Positions 54,195 through 63,942 of a stretch of DNA of 64,000 bases are shown here, piece by piece (the first letter of the stretch is position 1; every line of letters starts with the position of its first letter). Made by a program: the position numbers and the translations under genes. The notes under the pieces are model-generated. The model did not search any database. It was not told the DNA's origin and worked only from the letters and a program-made list of their open reading frames with translations. This DNA comes from Onishia niordana (GTDB lineage Bacteria; Pseudomonadota; Gammaproteobacteria; Pseudomonadales; Halomonadaceae): contig NZ_SDSD01000003.1 in NCBI RefSeq assembly GCF_004798965.1, positions 186,001-250,000 of the forward strand, written 5' to 3'.

Positions 54195-55360
54195 AGGCTG
54201 TTTTTGTACATGATCATGTGTTTTTTAAGTCTATTGATGGTGAGATATATTCGGCATCTGCATTTCCATCAAGTGCTTGGCAACGCTATATAGATCATTT
54301 TGATAAAATTTGCGTAATTGGAAGATATGGAGGTGTCAGGGAAGATGCTGAAAGCAATCTTGTCAGATCGGGACGAGATGAAGTAGAGTTTAATTTTGTT
54401 AGTGATACTTCTGCGGCTAAAAGGGTGTTGAAACGAAGAAAAGTTTTTGAAGAAATTCGTAGGCATGTTTCGTGCGCGGATTCAGTGATAGTAAGGTTGC
54501 CTAGCGAGAATGGGTTGATGGCACTAAAAGTCGCAGAAGAAAATAAAATTCCTTACGCTATAGAAGTTGTTGGTTGTGTTTGGGATGCACTTTGGAACTA
54601 TGGAAGCATTCTCGCAAAGCTATATGCACCTATCGCCTATTTTAGAATGAGGGCTGCAGTAAGGTCTAGCCCCCAAAATCTGTATGTTACAAATTGGTTT
54701 TTACAAAAACGCTATCCTTCTGCACGGCATGCTAACGCTGTCGCAATTTCAAATGTTTCTATAAACCCTTCTAAGGATGCTGGGTTTATTACCCAGCGTC
54801 CTAAGACATATGAAAGTGAGATTGTTACCATAGGCTTGATAGGAAATTTTAAAAGTAATTATAAAGGAATAGACACTGCTGTTTGCGCTGTCTCTTTACT
54901 TTTAAAAGAAGGTGTGGGATGCGAATTGAAAATACTGGGTAGTGGTGATGCTGAAAGCTATAAAGTTCTATCAGAAAAGATGGGGGTTGTATCGCAAGTA
55001 GAGTTTAGCGGTTCCTTGCCTAATGGTGAGCCAGTTTTAAAGTGGATTTCTAGTTTGGATGTATATATACAACCAAGCAGGCAGGAAGGTCTCCCGAGAG
55101 CTCTATTAGAAGCAATGTCTTGTGGTAAATTATGTGGTGGATCTACTGCGGGTGGTATACCAGAGTTGCTCCCTAAGGAGTATTTACATAAGCCAGGCGA
55201 TCACATTGGCTTGAAGAACGTCATACTAAATCTCATTAACTTAGAGTCCCCGGTTAATGCTATGTTGGAAAATTACAATACTTCTTTAGAGTATGCAGCT
55301 GATTCTTTGGATAAGAAAAGATATGATTTTTATAGCCAACTTCGTGGTAGGGTTTGTTAA
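54191..55360 (+). CDS. Glycosyltransferase family 4-like protein
   Basis: A 389-residue cytoplasmic glycosyltransferase of the GT-B fold. The C-terminal half has IGLIGNFKSNYKGIDTAV and the nucleotide-sugar motif QPSRQEGLPRALLEAMSCGK near residues 295-315, which is typical of GT4 enzymes. Sugar and acceptor are unknown. It overlaps wzy (ATGA) and the acyltransferase (TAATG). Confidence 0.87.
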   Translation: MKAVFVHDHVFFKSIDGEIYSASAFPSSAWQRYIDHFDKICVIGRYGGVREDAESNLVRSGRDEVEFNFVSDTSAAKRVLKRRKVFEEIRRHVSCADSVIVRLPSENGLMALKVAEENKIPYAIEVVGCVWDALWNYGSILAKLYAPIAYFRMRAAVRSSPQNLYVTNWFLQKRYPSARHANAVAISNVSINPSKDAGFITQRPKTYESEIVTIGLIGNFKSNYKGIDTAVCAVSLLLKEGVGCELKILGSGDAESYKVLSEKMGVVSQVEFSGSLPNGEPVLKWISSLDVYIQPSRQEGLPRALLEAMSCGKLCGGSTAGGIPELLPKEYLHKPGDHIGLKNVILNLINLESPVNAMLENYNTSLEYAADSLDKKRYDFYSQLRGRVC

Positions 55361-55896
55361 TGAAGTCTTATGTGGAGGATCAGTTGAGGTATGTATTACC
55401 TGTGTGGTTTCTAATGTTGATAACTGGGTTTCTACCAGATAATCGATATTCTATACGTGTTAGAGGTTGGTTGATTTCCTTTTTTATTCCTGGGCGTCCT
55501 AAAGGTTTAACTTTGGGACGAGATGTTACGCTCCTTGGGATCAAAAACTTGTCAGTTGGTGATAATGTTTACCTGGCAAAAGGAGTCTGGGTGAATGCTT
55601 TAGGTGGTGTGGAAATTGCTAGTGAAGTCATGGTGGCTCCTTATGCAGTCATAGTCTCTACTAAGCATACATTTAAAGATGGCTCCGTCTATAGAGGGAA
55701 AAGTACTTTTTCCGAAGTATCAATTGGTAGTGGAAGTTGGATTGCAGCTGGAGCAACTATCTCATCTGGCGTGAGTGTTGGTAGTGGATGTATTGTTGCC
55801 GCTAATAGTTTGATTACTCGCGATTGTGACGATAATATGATTTATATGGGTGTTCCTGCTAAGTTGGTTTGTAAGGTGAATCGTTGTGACAGATAG
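55360..55896 (+). CDS. Hexapeptide-repeat acyltransferase (WcaF/LpxA-like fold)
   Basis: A 178-residue left-handed beta-helix protein with hexapeptide repeats (VSIGSGSWIAAGATISSGVS, VGSGCIVAANSLIT). It is likely an O-acetyl or other acyltransferase modifying a sugar of the repeat unit. The ATG at 55360 overlaps the preceding stop (TAATG). The next gene starts 11 bases before its stop. Confidence 0.86.
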   Translation: MKSYVEDQLRYVLPVWFLMLITGFLPDNRYSIRVRGWLISFFIPGRPKGLTLGRDVTLLGIKNLSVGDNVYLAKGVWVNALGGVEIASEVMVAPYAVIVSTKHTFKDGSVYRGKSTFSEVSIGSGSWIAAGATISSGVSVGSGCIVAANSLITRDCDDNMIYMGVPAKLVCKVNRCDR

Positions 55897-57043
55897 GAAA
55901 ATAAAGATTTGTGTTGTTATTACTAACCCGATGAATCTTCAGTCTTTATATAGAGAGCAGTTTTCTTATCTGACAGCTAATGGATTTGAAGTAACGGCTG
56001 TGTCCTCTCCAGGTAAAGAGCATGAGATGATAAAGTCTCAAGGTGTTAGCCCTGTTGCCATTAATATTGAAAGAAATCCTAGTCCGCTTAAGGATTTGCT
56101 TTCTGTTTTTAGGCTGTGGCTGTTTTTTGTTAGTAATAGATTTGATGTTATTAGTGTTTCAACTCCCAAGGCTTCATTGTTAGGGGTTATAGCTGCAAGA
56201 TTATCTGGCCAAAAGAATGTTGTCTACATGATAAGAGGTAGAGCATATGAGAATTTGTCTGGAGTTAAGCGAAAGTGTTACGAGTTGTTGGATGGTTTGA
56301 TTTGCTCACTTTCAAGAAAAGTTCACTCTATATCTTTTGAGTTGGCGAATGAGTATGTTGAATCCGGTCTTTGTAGCGAAGAAAAAATGGTGGTTTTGGG
56401 GCAGGGTTCGAGTAATGGCGTTGATCTGAAAAGATTTTCAATGAGCAGATACTCTGGCGAGGATGTTAGGGAAATAAAAAGCATTGTGGGTCTTGAAGAA
56501 GGCTTTGTTTTCTTGTATTCAGGTAGATTAAGGCGTGATAAAGGTGTTAATGAGCTTGTGTCCGCTTTTTTGAGTTTGCAAAAAAAAGTTTCTAGTAATG
56601 TCTATTTGTTGTTGGTTGGAGAATACGAGAGTTTTGATCTTTTAGAGGATGAAACCTTGATTGCTATTGAGGAGTGTTCTTCAATAGTACGCCTTTCATG
56701 GTCAAACTATGTGGAGGATTACTTTGCTATAGCAGATGTTTTTGTTTTCCCCAGTTACCGCGAGGGTTTTGGAAATGTGGCTATTGAAGCTAGTGCTATG
56801 AATATTCCGGTAATTGCTTATGACGTTGTCGGCTGTCGAGAGTCAGTAAAAAATGATGTGACTGGTATTTTATGCAATCCTTATTCGGTAGATGAATTGC
56901 ACGATGCCATGTTGCGGCTGTATGAAGATAGGGAGCTGAGAAACAGGCTCGGCGATTCTGGAAGGGAAAGGGTGCTTGAAAGTTTTTCTAGTGAGGTTGT
57001 ATGGGATAACTTAATAGAATTTTACACCAAAAATTCTAAGTAG
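55886..57043 (+). CDS. Glycosyltransferase family 4 protein
   Basis: A 385-residue GT-B enzyme. N-terminal VVITNPMNLQSLYREQFSYL, then a C-terminal GT4 domain with FLYSGRLRRDKGVNELVSAF and the nucleotide motif FVFPSYREGFGNVAIEASAM. It resembles WbnK/RfaB-like transferases that start or extend the repeat unit. It is the last gene of the cassette and overlaps the acyltransferase gene. The GTG at 55886 is the start used. Confidence 0.88.
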   Translation: MTDRKIKICVVITNPMNLQSLYREQFSYLTANGFEVTAVSSPGKEHEMIKSQGVSPVAINIERNPSPLKDLLSVFRLWLFFVSNRFDVISVSTPKASLLGVIAARLSGQKNVVYMIRGRAYENLSGVKRKCYELLDGLICSLSRKVHSISFELANEYVESGLCSEEKMVVLGQGSSNGVDLKRFSMSRYSGEDVREIKSIVGLEEGFVFLYSGRLRRDKGVNELVSAFLSLQKKVSSNVYLLLVGEYESFDLLEDETLIAIEECSSIVRLSWSNYVEDYFAIADVFVFPSYREGFGNVAIEASAMNIPVIAYDVVGCRESVKNDVTGILCNPYSVDELHDAMLRLYEDRELRNRLGDSGRERVLESFSSEVVWDNLIEFYTKNSK

Positions 57044-57285
57044 GTCTTGATTGAACGGCTTGGCCGCAGATTCTGGGTGCAAAACCTGACCTTTTAGGTT
57101 AGGTGTTGTATCCATGTTATATTTTGATCATGGTGACGTCTGATAAGTGTCTGCGCTCCGCTATCCGGCGTTAAAAATCAGCTAAGAATACTCATTTACG
57201 GCCTGTAAACTCCCCACCTCTGCCAAGCTAGTTGGATCCTCAACGGCTGTTAGACTCTGAACCATATGGGCGAAATGAGATTCCG

Positions 57286-57905
57286 ATGAAGTGCTTCGAT
57301 GAGCGCCAGGAAGCCATCTTCAAGGAGTTGCTCCCGCCGCACAACCGCACGGTGGCGGAAGTCTCCTTGGAAGAAGGCGTCTCCGCGGCGATGCTTTACA
57401 ACTGGCGCAAGAAGGCTCGGCAAGCGGGCCGTTTGCTACCTGACCAGAGCGATGATCCCGAGGGCTGGGGCTCGCAGTACAAGTTTCACGCCGTTCTGGG
57501 TGCGGCGGCCCTGAGCGAGGACAAGTGCGCCGAGGACTGCCGGCAGCGTGGCCTTTATCCCGAGCGGATCCAGCACTGACGGGCGAGCTGCGAAGGCGCC
57601 AACGACCGGAGTGATACCGCCTCCAAGTAGCAGTGTGAAGCCCTCAAGGCGTAGCGCTATGAGAGCAAGGAGGTCAAGCGTGAGCTCCGTCGCAAAGAGG
57701 CCGCACTCGTGTAAACCGCTGCACTGTTGGCGTTGAGAAAAAAGGGCTCGAGCGATCTAGCGATCTGGGGGAGGAGGACGAATGATCAGCATGTTAGATC
57801 GCCAGGACGCCGTTCAGCTGAGCGATGAAGCGCGTGCCGATGGAGCCTGTCTACAGGCCGCATGTGCAGAGCTTGGCATCGGCACCAACACCTACCGTTG
57901 TTGAG
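57286..57905 (+). pseudogene. IS3-family element remnant (second type)
   Basis: orfA-like MKCFDERQEAIFKELLPPHN and a helix-turn-helix region, then many in-frame stops; later ELRRKEAAL and ALRKKG (leucine zipper part) and an orfB start-like MISMLDRQDAVQL can be read in pieces. Clearly decayed. It lies on the right side of the A/T-rich block. Confidence 0.78.
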
Positions 57906-57948
57906 GTTGGGGCGCTCAGGATTGCCGGCCTCAGGCCGTGCAGGGAAA

Positions 57949-58560
57949 AGCATGAAAAACTGCTTTACGACGGCTTCTTGGCGATTTACTAGTAGGAGCT
58001 AATGTGGTCATATAACAGCTTTTGCTCATGGATTATCCGATGCTGACATCCTCTCTTATGCACCACTTATCGATCGTTCACGACTTCCGCTAGGCTTGGA
58101 AAGTGCAGCAAATGCTGTTCTATCTGATATGCTGTTTTTAACCGTCTGCGCGGTGATATGTGGCTCGGAAAGATGGGATGAGATTGAGGATTTTGGCCAC
58201 GTGAAGCTGGACTTTTTTTGCCAGTACGGCGATTTTAAGGTCGGCACGCCCAGCCATAACACCTTGACCAGGGGCGATGCGTATTAGCTCCAAAGTGCCT
58301 TTGCCAAGTAGATGAAGACCTGCCATGACGTAACAGAAGGCACGGTGGTGCCCATCGATGTCAAGACGTTGAGTGGATCGTACTTTGGGGCGAGGGGGCG
58401 ATCCATATGGTCAGTGCCTTCAGTGCAGCGAATGGGGTGGTGCTGGGTCAGGTCAAGACAGTGGATAAATCCAACGAGATTACTGCGATTCCCGATCTGC
58501 TAAGCTTCTCAATCTAAAATGCTGCCTGTTAAAGAGCGATGCGATGGGTTGCCAGAAGAA
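57949..58560 (+). pseudogene. ISAs1-family remnant R2
   Basis: Starts LSIVHDFR and continues AWKVQQM, DEIEDFGHVKLDFF and [12 protein letters not shown], with stops and frameshifts. Its upstream ~90 bases and 5' region match R1 near 50783 at roughly three bases in four by eye. Direct orientation. Confidence 0.78.
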
Positions 58561-58599
58561 GATTGCCGAAGCCGCCTGATTCCAGATTCAAACAACCAT

Positions 58600-58790
58600 G
58601 ACAGGCATCGTTGCCTAATATGGCGTCCATCGTCGGGCTGAGGCGCAATCCTCGTATCTCTGCGCTCTAACGGCGGCTAACAGATAATGGCAAGAGTAAG
58701 AAGGCGGCCCTGGGGGCGGCGATGCGGAAGCTGATTCATATCACCTGCATTGTACTCAAGACGCAAACCTAATACCGGCCACAAGCCGCC
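58600..58790 (+). pseudogene. IS110-family transposase C-terminal remnant
   Basis: A read of SKKAALGAAMRKLIHITCIV and LKTQT, the conserved C-terminal end of IS110 transposases, with stops upstream of it. It is on the plus strand, the opposite orientation from the left-flank IS110 remnant. Confidence 0.65.
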
Positions 58791-58829
58791 TAATGAGACG
58801 TTTGTGACCGGTCAGGAGCGATGGTGTCT

Positions 58830-58890
58830 AAGTGTTTAGTCCCATGGTGTAATGGTACCATGGACTATTACACCCTGGGACTAAACACCT
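58830..58890. repeat. Long inverted repeat immediately before tviB
   Basis: Left arm AAGTGTTTAGTCCCATGGTG plus TAAT (58830-58853) pairs with the right arm ending 58890, 24 bases with two mismatches, around a 13-base centre. It ends 30 bases before tviB and follows the IS110 remnant. It may be an IS junction or a regulatory hairpin. Confidence 0.85.
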
Positions 58891-58919
58891 AAATAATGGG
58901 AAAATAAGGGTTACTCGAT

Positions 58920-60197
58920 ATGCAAAGATTGGATAATGTGCACCTGGGTGTGATTGGCTTGGGCTATGTAGGCTTGCCGCTGGCAGTGGAGTTCGGTAAG
59001 TTGATGCCTACACTGGGCTTCGATATCAACTCCAAGCGCATCAGCGATCTGCGTGATGGTATCGACCACACTCTGGAGGTTGAGCCGGAACTGCTGACTA
59101 GTGCCTCGCAGCTAAGCTTCTCGAGTGACCTTGAGGCGCTGCGCGCGTGCAACGTTTATATCGTCACCGTACCTACCCCGATCGATGCCAGCCGTAGGCC
59201 AGACTTGACGCCCTTGATGCGCGCCAGCGAGACCCTTGGACAGGTAATAGGCCAGGGCAACGTAGTGATCTTTGAGTCCACTGTCTACCCGGGAGCTACC
59301 GAAACTGATTGCGTGCCAGTGATTGAGCGGGGCTCGGGGTTGAACTTCAATCGCGACTTTTTTGCCGGTTACAGCCCGGAGCGGGTCAATCCGGGTGACA
59401 AGGAGCATCGGGTCACCACCATCCAGAAGGTCACATCGGGCTCGACCCCGGAAGTAGCGGAGTTCGTAGATGCGCTCTACCGCCGAGTGATCACCGCCGG
59501 AACTCACAAGGCCAGCTCCATTGCCGTGGCCGAGGCGGCCAAGGTGATCGAGAACACCCAGCGCGACATCAACATCGCGCTGATCAACGAACTAGCGGTG
59601 ATCTTCAATCGTTTGGGGATTGATACCGAGGAGGTGCTGGAAGCCGCCGGTACTAAGTGGAACTTCCTACCGTTCCGTCCCGGACTGGTGGGGGGCCACT
59701 GCATCGGCGTGGATCCCTATTACCTGACCCACCGCGCCGAGCAGGTAGGCTACCACCCTGAGATGATTCTGGCCGGGCGGCGCATCAACGACGGAATGGG
59801 GAGTTATGTCGCCAGCCAGTTGGTCAAGCAGATGATTAAGCAGCGTATCCATGTGGATGGCGCCCGGGTGCTGGTGATGGGCCTGACCTTCAAGGAGAAC
59901 TGCCCCGACCTGCGCAACACCCGAGTAGTGGATATCCTCAGCGAGCTGGCAGACTACAATGTGGCCGTGGATGTATACGACCCGCAAGCCGACAAGAACC
60001 AGGCCGAGGAGGAGTATGGCGTTCGTCTCATGAAACGCCCCGAGGCCGGCGCCTACGATGCCGTTGTGCTGGCCGTGGCGCACCGAGAATTCCGCGAGTT
60101 GGGTGCCGAGGGCATTCGCGCTTGGGGTAAGCCCGAGCATGTGCTCTATGATTTGAAGTACCTGCTGCCCAAGGAGGCGGTGGATCTCAGACTCTGA
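58920..60197 (+). CDS. tviB: UDP-N-acetyl-glucosamine-type nucleotide-sugar dehydrogenase (TviB family)
   Basis: A 425-residue dehydrogenase of the UDP-glucose/GDP-mannose dehydrogenase group. Rossmann [46 protein letters not shown] and the region [14 protein letters not shown] with its active Cys fit the VipA/TviB branch, which oxidises UDP-GlcNAc to UDP-GlcNAcA. It should supply an amino uronic acid for the polymer. The ATG follows AAGGG. Base composition returns to the chromosomal norm. Confidence 0.9.
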   Translation: MQRLDNVHLGVIGLGYVGLPLAVEFGKLMPTLGFDINSKRISDLRDGIDHTLEVEPELLTSASQLSFSSDLEALRACNVYIVTVPTPIDASRRPDLTPLMRASETLGQVIGQGNVVIFESTVYPGATETDCVPVIERGSGLNFNRDFFAGYSPERVNPGDKEHRVTTIQKVTSGSTPEVAEFVDALYRRVITAGTHKASSIAVAEAAKVIENTQRDINIALINELAVIFNRLGIDTEEVLEAAGTKWNFLPFRPGLVGGHCIGVDPYYLTHRAEQVGYHPEMILAGRRINDGMGSYVASQLVKQMIKQRIHVDGARVLVMGLTFKENCPDLRNTRVVDILSELADYNVAVDVYDPQADKNQAEEEYGVRLMKRPEAGAYDAVVLAVAHREFRELGAEGIRAWGKPEHVLYDLKYLLPKEAVDLRL

Positions 60198-60238
60198 GCA
60201 GTCAAGCGGTCAAGCGAACATTATCCAGGACAATGTAA

Positions 60239-61261
60239 ATGAAGATTCTTGTGACCGGCAATGCCGGCTTTATCGGTTTCCATGTAGCCAAGCGCCTGCT
60301 GGTGCGGGGCGACAGTGTGGTCGGCTTTGATGTGGTCAACGATTACTATGACCCAGCCATCAAGGAAGCGCGGCTGAAGATTCTTGAAGAAACCGCGGCG
60401 CGGACCGGCAGCGAGTACGTCTTCGTGCGCGAGGATCTCGCTGACCAGCAGGCAGTGAACACTGCGTTCCTTGAGCACCGTCCCGAGCGGGTAATCCACT
60501 TGGCCGCCCAGGCGGGGGTGCGCTATTCGCTGGAAAATCCCCACGCTTATGTACAGAGCAATGTGGTGGCCTTCACCAACATCCTGGAGGCGTGTCGGCA
60601 CCAACAGGTGCAGCACCTTACCTACGCCAGCACCAGCAGCGTTTACGGTGCCAACACCAAGATGCCGTTCTCCGAGCACGAGAGCGTCAACCACCCGCTG
60701 CAGCTCTACGCAGCCACCAAGAAGGCCAATGAGCTGATGGCACACAGCTACAGCCATTTGTACCGCCTGCCCACCACAGGGCTGCGTTTTTTTACCGTCT
60801 ATGGTCCATGGGGGCGTCCCGACATGGCGCTATTCCTATTTACCAAAGCGACTTTGGCGGGCGAGCCGATTTCGGTGTTCAACCATGGCCACCATACCCG
60901 CGATTTCACCTACGTTGACGACATCGTTGAAGGAGTGGTGCGTACCAGTGACGATGTGGCTCAGCCCAATCCCGAGTGGAATAGCGCCGCTCCCGATCCG
61001 GCGACCAGCAATGCACCGTACCGGATTTTCAACATCGGTAACAACGACCCAGTGAAGCTCTCCGAGTACATTGTGGCCATTGAGGAAGCACTGGGTAAGA
61101 AGGCTACCAAAGACCTGCTGCCCTTGCAGCCGGGCGATGTTCCGGACACCTATGCCGACTCCACCGAGCTGGAGAAAGCCGTTGGCTACAAGCCCGCCAT
61201 GCCAGTGAAGGACGGCGTGGCCAATTTTGTGGCGTGGTATCGCGACTTTTATCAGGTCTGA
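60239..61261 (+). CDS. UDP-glucuronate 4-epimerase-like NAD-dependent epimerase
   Basis: A 340-residue short-chain epimerase: [38 protein letters not shown] and [11 protein letters not shown] give the NAD motif and the Ser-Tyr-Lys triad, and [16 protein letters not shown] follows. The [16 protein letters not shown] segment is typical of UDP-GlcA 4-epimerases (LspL/CapI), which make UDP-galacturonate. An alternative is a UDP-GlcNAcA epimerase, given tviB next to it. It follows tviB by 41 bases. Confidence 0.85.
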   Translation: MKILVTGNAGFIGFHVAKRLLVRGDSVVGFDVVNDYYDPAIKEARLKILEETAARTGSEYVFVREDLADQQAVNTAFLEHRPERVIHLAAQAGVRYSLENPHAYVQSNVVAFTNILEACRHQQVQHLTYASTSSVYGANTKMPFSEHESVNHPLQLYAATKKANELMAHSYSHLYRLPTTGLRFFTVYGPWGRPDMALFLFTKATLAGEPISVFNHGHHTRDFTYVDDIVEGVVRTSDDVAQPNPEWNSAAPDPATSNAPYRIFNIGNNDPVKLSEYIVAIEEALGKKATKDLLPLQPGDVPDTYADSTELEKAVGYKPAMPVKDGVANFVAWYRDFYQV

Positions 61262-61440
61262 AGCGGAAGCGCCGCGCGATACACTGCACTGGCAGATGGC
61301 CAACCCACAGGAGGAGCGGCCTGGCTGAGCCGGCTGGGTCCTGTTGAAGTCTCGTTGCGCCCGGTCTAAAGACCTGGTGAAGTGTGAAGTGACCCCCTCC
61401 ATAGCTGCACAGGCTATAGTGCAGCGATCAGGAGGATGAG

Positions 61441-61776
61441 ATGAGCAACGAACCTACCGTCAAACGCTGGACCGCCAAGCGCAAGGCCGCCGTGGTCATG
61501 GACATCTTCAAGGGCAAGACCACGCTCGCTGAAGTGGCCCGCCAGCACGACCTCATCGTCTCTGAGGTCGAGAGCTGGGTCGATGACGCTAAGCGCAGCA
61601 TGGAAAGCGGATTTAAAGCTCGGCCCAAGGACATCCGTGAGCATTACGAGCCCGAGCTCCGTGAGACTAAGGAAGCGCTGGGCGAGGCCCATCTGCAGAT
61701 CTATGTACTAAAAAAATCAAGCGCCTGCTGGACGAGGACGAGAACTCGTAAATTCGCTGCAGGCGCAACTCGCTGA
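61441..61776 (+). pseudogene. IS3-family orfA, probably frameshifted
   Basis: A 111-residue frame with the helix-turn-helix orfA domain (VKRWTAKRKAAVVMDIFKGK, LAEVARQHDLIVSEVESWVD). At CTAAAAAAA the frame changes; the normal end (KIKRLLDEDE) is in the neighbouring frame, so the seven As may be either a programmed slippage site or a mutation. Confidence 0.82.
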
Positions 61777-61786
61777 AGAGGGCCAT

Positions 61787-62567
61787 GTGGTATCGCTCGT
61801 TAAGCTCTGCCAGTGGTTGGGGTTCCCACGGCGCAGCCTGTATTACCGCCCCATGTCGCGGCAGCGTGTCATCATTACCGACTTGGCGCGGCGGGTGAAA
61901 CTGACCCTGGAGCGCTTCACGACCTATGGTTATCGCCGCCTAGCGTGCATCCTGGGGGAAAACCGAAAGCCAATACTGCGCATCCTGCAGCTAAAGGGCT
62001 GGCAGGTGCGAAAACGGCCACAAGGCTTCCGACCGCGTGCCAAGAACCTCCCGTTAGTCGCATCACGGCCTGATGAACGCTGGGCAACGGATCTCACGCA
62101 CGTGTGGTGCGGCAAGAATTGGCGGGCCAGCCTGGCGGTGATAATCGACTGCTATACGCGCGTGATCCTCGGCTGGCGATTTATTGGACAATGGCAGCAG
62201 CAAGACCGCTGAGGCCGCGCTGGATGAAGCGTTGATCTATCGGCTTGGGAAGCTGGGTCGCGTTCAGTAACCATTAGCCCTCCGGTCAGATAACGGGCTC
62301 GTTTTCAGCAGTCGCCACTATACGGGTACGGTGAGGGCCTATGGCCTCAAGCAGGAATTCACGACGCCGTATACACCGGAGCAGAACGGGCTAATCGAGC
62401 GCTTCTTCCGTTCCTTGAAGGAGGAGTGCATCTGGCTTCATTGCCTCGAATCACTAGGTCAAGCAAGGGGCGTAATTGATAGCTGGATCCGGTACTACAA
62501 CGAAGAGCGGCCACATCAGTCTTTGGGCTATGCGGCGCCCCGCACACATCTCGCATTAACTGGATGA
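61787..62567 (+). pseudogene. IS3-family orfB (rve integrase), broken
   Basis: The frame opens VSLVKLCQWLGFPRRSLYYR and reaches DLTHVWCGKNWRASLAVIID (first Asp of DDE). It shifts near 62180, and the continued frame has a TAA at 62268. LRSDNG and the last part TPYTPEQNGLIERFFRSLKE are intact from 62280. It is not functional as it stands. Confidence 0.88.
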
Positions 62568-62589
62568 AGTGTGCAGAAACCTGGGGCCA

Positions 62590-63745
62590 TAACACCTATA
62601 CTCACACTATCTCTTATGCACCATTTATCGATTGTTCCCGACTTCCGCCAGGCTTGGAAAGTGCATCATCAGCTGTCGGATATTCTGTTTCTAACCGTCT
62701 TTGCGGTGATCTGTGGTGACGAAGGCTGGGACGAAATCGGGGATTTTGGTCACGCAAAGCTGGATTTTCTTAGCCAGTACGGCGATTTTGGTGCCGGTGT
62801 GTCCAGTTACGACGCCATGGCTCGGATGATGGCCCTGGTGAGTGCCGAGCAATTGTAGGCAGCCTTTGCTGAGTAGATTAAGGCTTGCCATGACATCACC
62901 GATGGGCAGTGGTGGCCATTGATGGCAAGACACTGCGAGGCTCTTATTGCCGAGGAAAGGGGAAGGGTGCCATCTACATAGTCGGCGCCTTCAGTGCGGC
63001 CAATGGGGTAGTTTTGGGGCATGTAAAGACGGCCGAGAAGTCCAACGAGGTTACGGCCATTCTTGAGCTGCTCAAGCTACTGAATCTTCAGGGCTGTCTG
63101 GTAACGATTGATGCCATGAGTTGCCAGAAGAAGAATGTCACTCAAGTCCTGCAGAAGGGCTCCGATCACCTGTTATCTGTGAAAGAAAATCAGACGGCCT
63201 TGTCTGATGCCTTCGAGGTTGCATTTTTGATAGCCGAGGTGGTCAACTTCGTTGGGGATAGACCTATGTCACAAATGAGAAGAATCGGGGCAGGAAAGAG
63301 ACACGGCATCACATCGTTAGTGGGATTACTGGAGACTTTCAGGAGTTTAGATACGAGTGGCCTGGATTGAAAACGGTGAGTGTCGTCATGCACTTCCGCT
63401 AGGAAGGGGACGACTTACCAGAGGCTCCGATGATCCGCTACTATATCAGCTCCGCCGGGCTCAGCGCCAAAAAGCTGGCCGAAGCGGCCCTCCAGAATTG
63501 GTTTGTTGAGAATAAGTTTTACTGGCCTCTGGACGTTGCTCTCCGTGAAGATGCTTGCAAAATTCACCGGAGACAGGCGGTGGAAAATCTTGCCAGGATC
63601 TGGCATATCGGGCTGAATTGCCTGAAAGGGGAGAAGCTTTTCAAGGGCGGAGTTGGGCGAAATTGGGCGGAAATAGAAGAAAGCAGCGCCGGATGACACC
63701 TACCTGGCAGACATTCTCGCGGTGTAGGTTTTTTCATGCGTTTTC
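62590..63745 (+). pseudogene. ISAs1-family element R3, longest copy but broken
   Basis: N-terminal [20 protein letters not shown] to about 62858, then stops; the catalytic region VAIDGKTLRGSYCRGKGKGA runs 62909-63370; the C-terminal part YYISSAGLSAKKLAEAALQN runs 63430-63696. At least two frame breaks. It directly abuts the IS3-like element's right end. Confidence 0.82.
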
Positions 63746-63942
63746 CCTGAGTCGTGAAGCCGTAGGAGCTTGGTGAGTAGAATGGAGCTCCGGCTCTCTG
63801 CCATGATAAAAGCGATGGTGTTGGAGCTGTCTTTCACCGCCGGAGCGAGGGTTTAGCATGGCATATTGCCTGCGACATCCTGATAACAAGAGCGTTCGAT
63901 ACGCCACAAGTACATCTTAAGGTAATTAGGAAGAGAGATAGC
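63746..63942. other. Gap before ugd
   Basis: About 200 bases. A ribosome site (AGGAAGAGAG) lies just before the ugd start. No clear promoter was recognised. Confidence 0.5.

Larger units (their letters stand above)
61390..62589 (+). mobile_element. IS3-family insertion sequence, decayed copy
   Basis: Ends share TG-CCCC...CTGCACA in inverted form (left TGACCCCCTCC, right GGGGCCA). It holds orfA and a broken orfB. No target duplication was seen. A solo left end lies near 49890. Confidence 0.82.

Noticed and set aside
57086..57104. CCTGACC / GGTTAGG hairpin after the last cassette gene as a terminator
   Set aside because: The stem is only seven pairs with one G-U pair and has no T run, so I do not call it.
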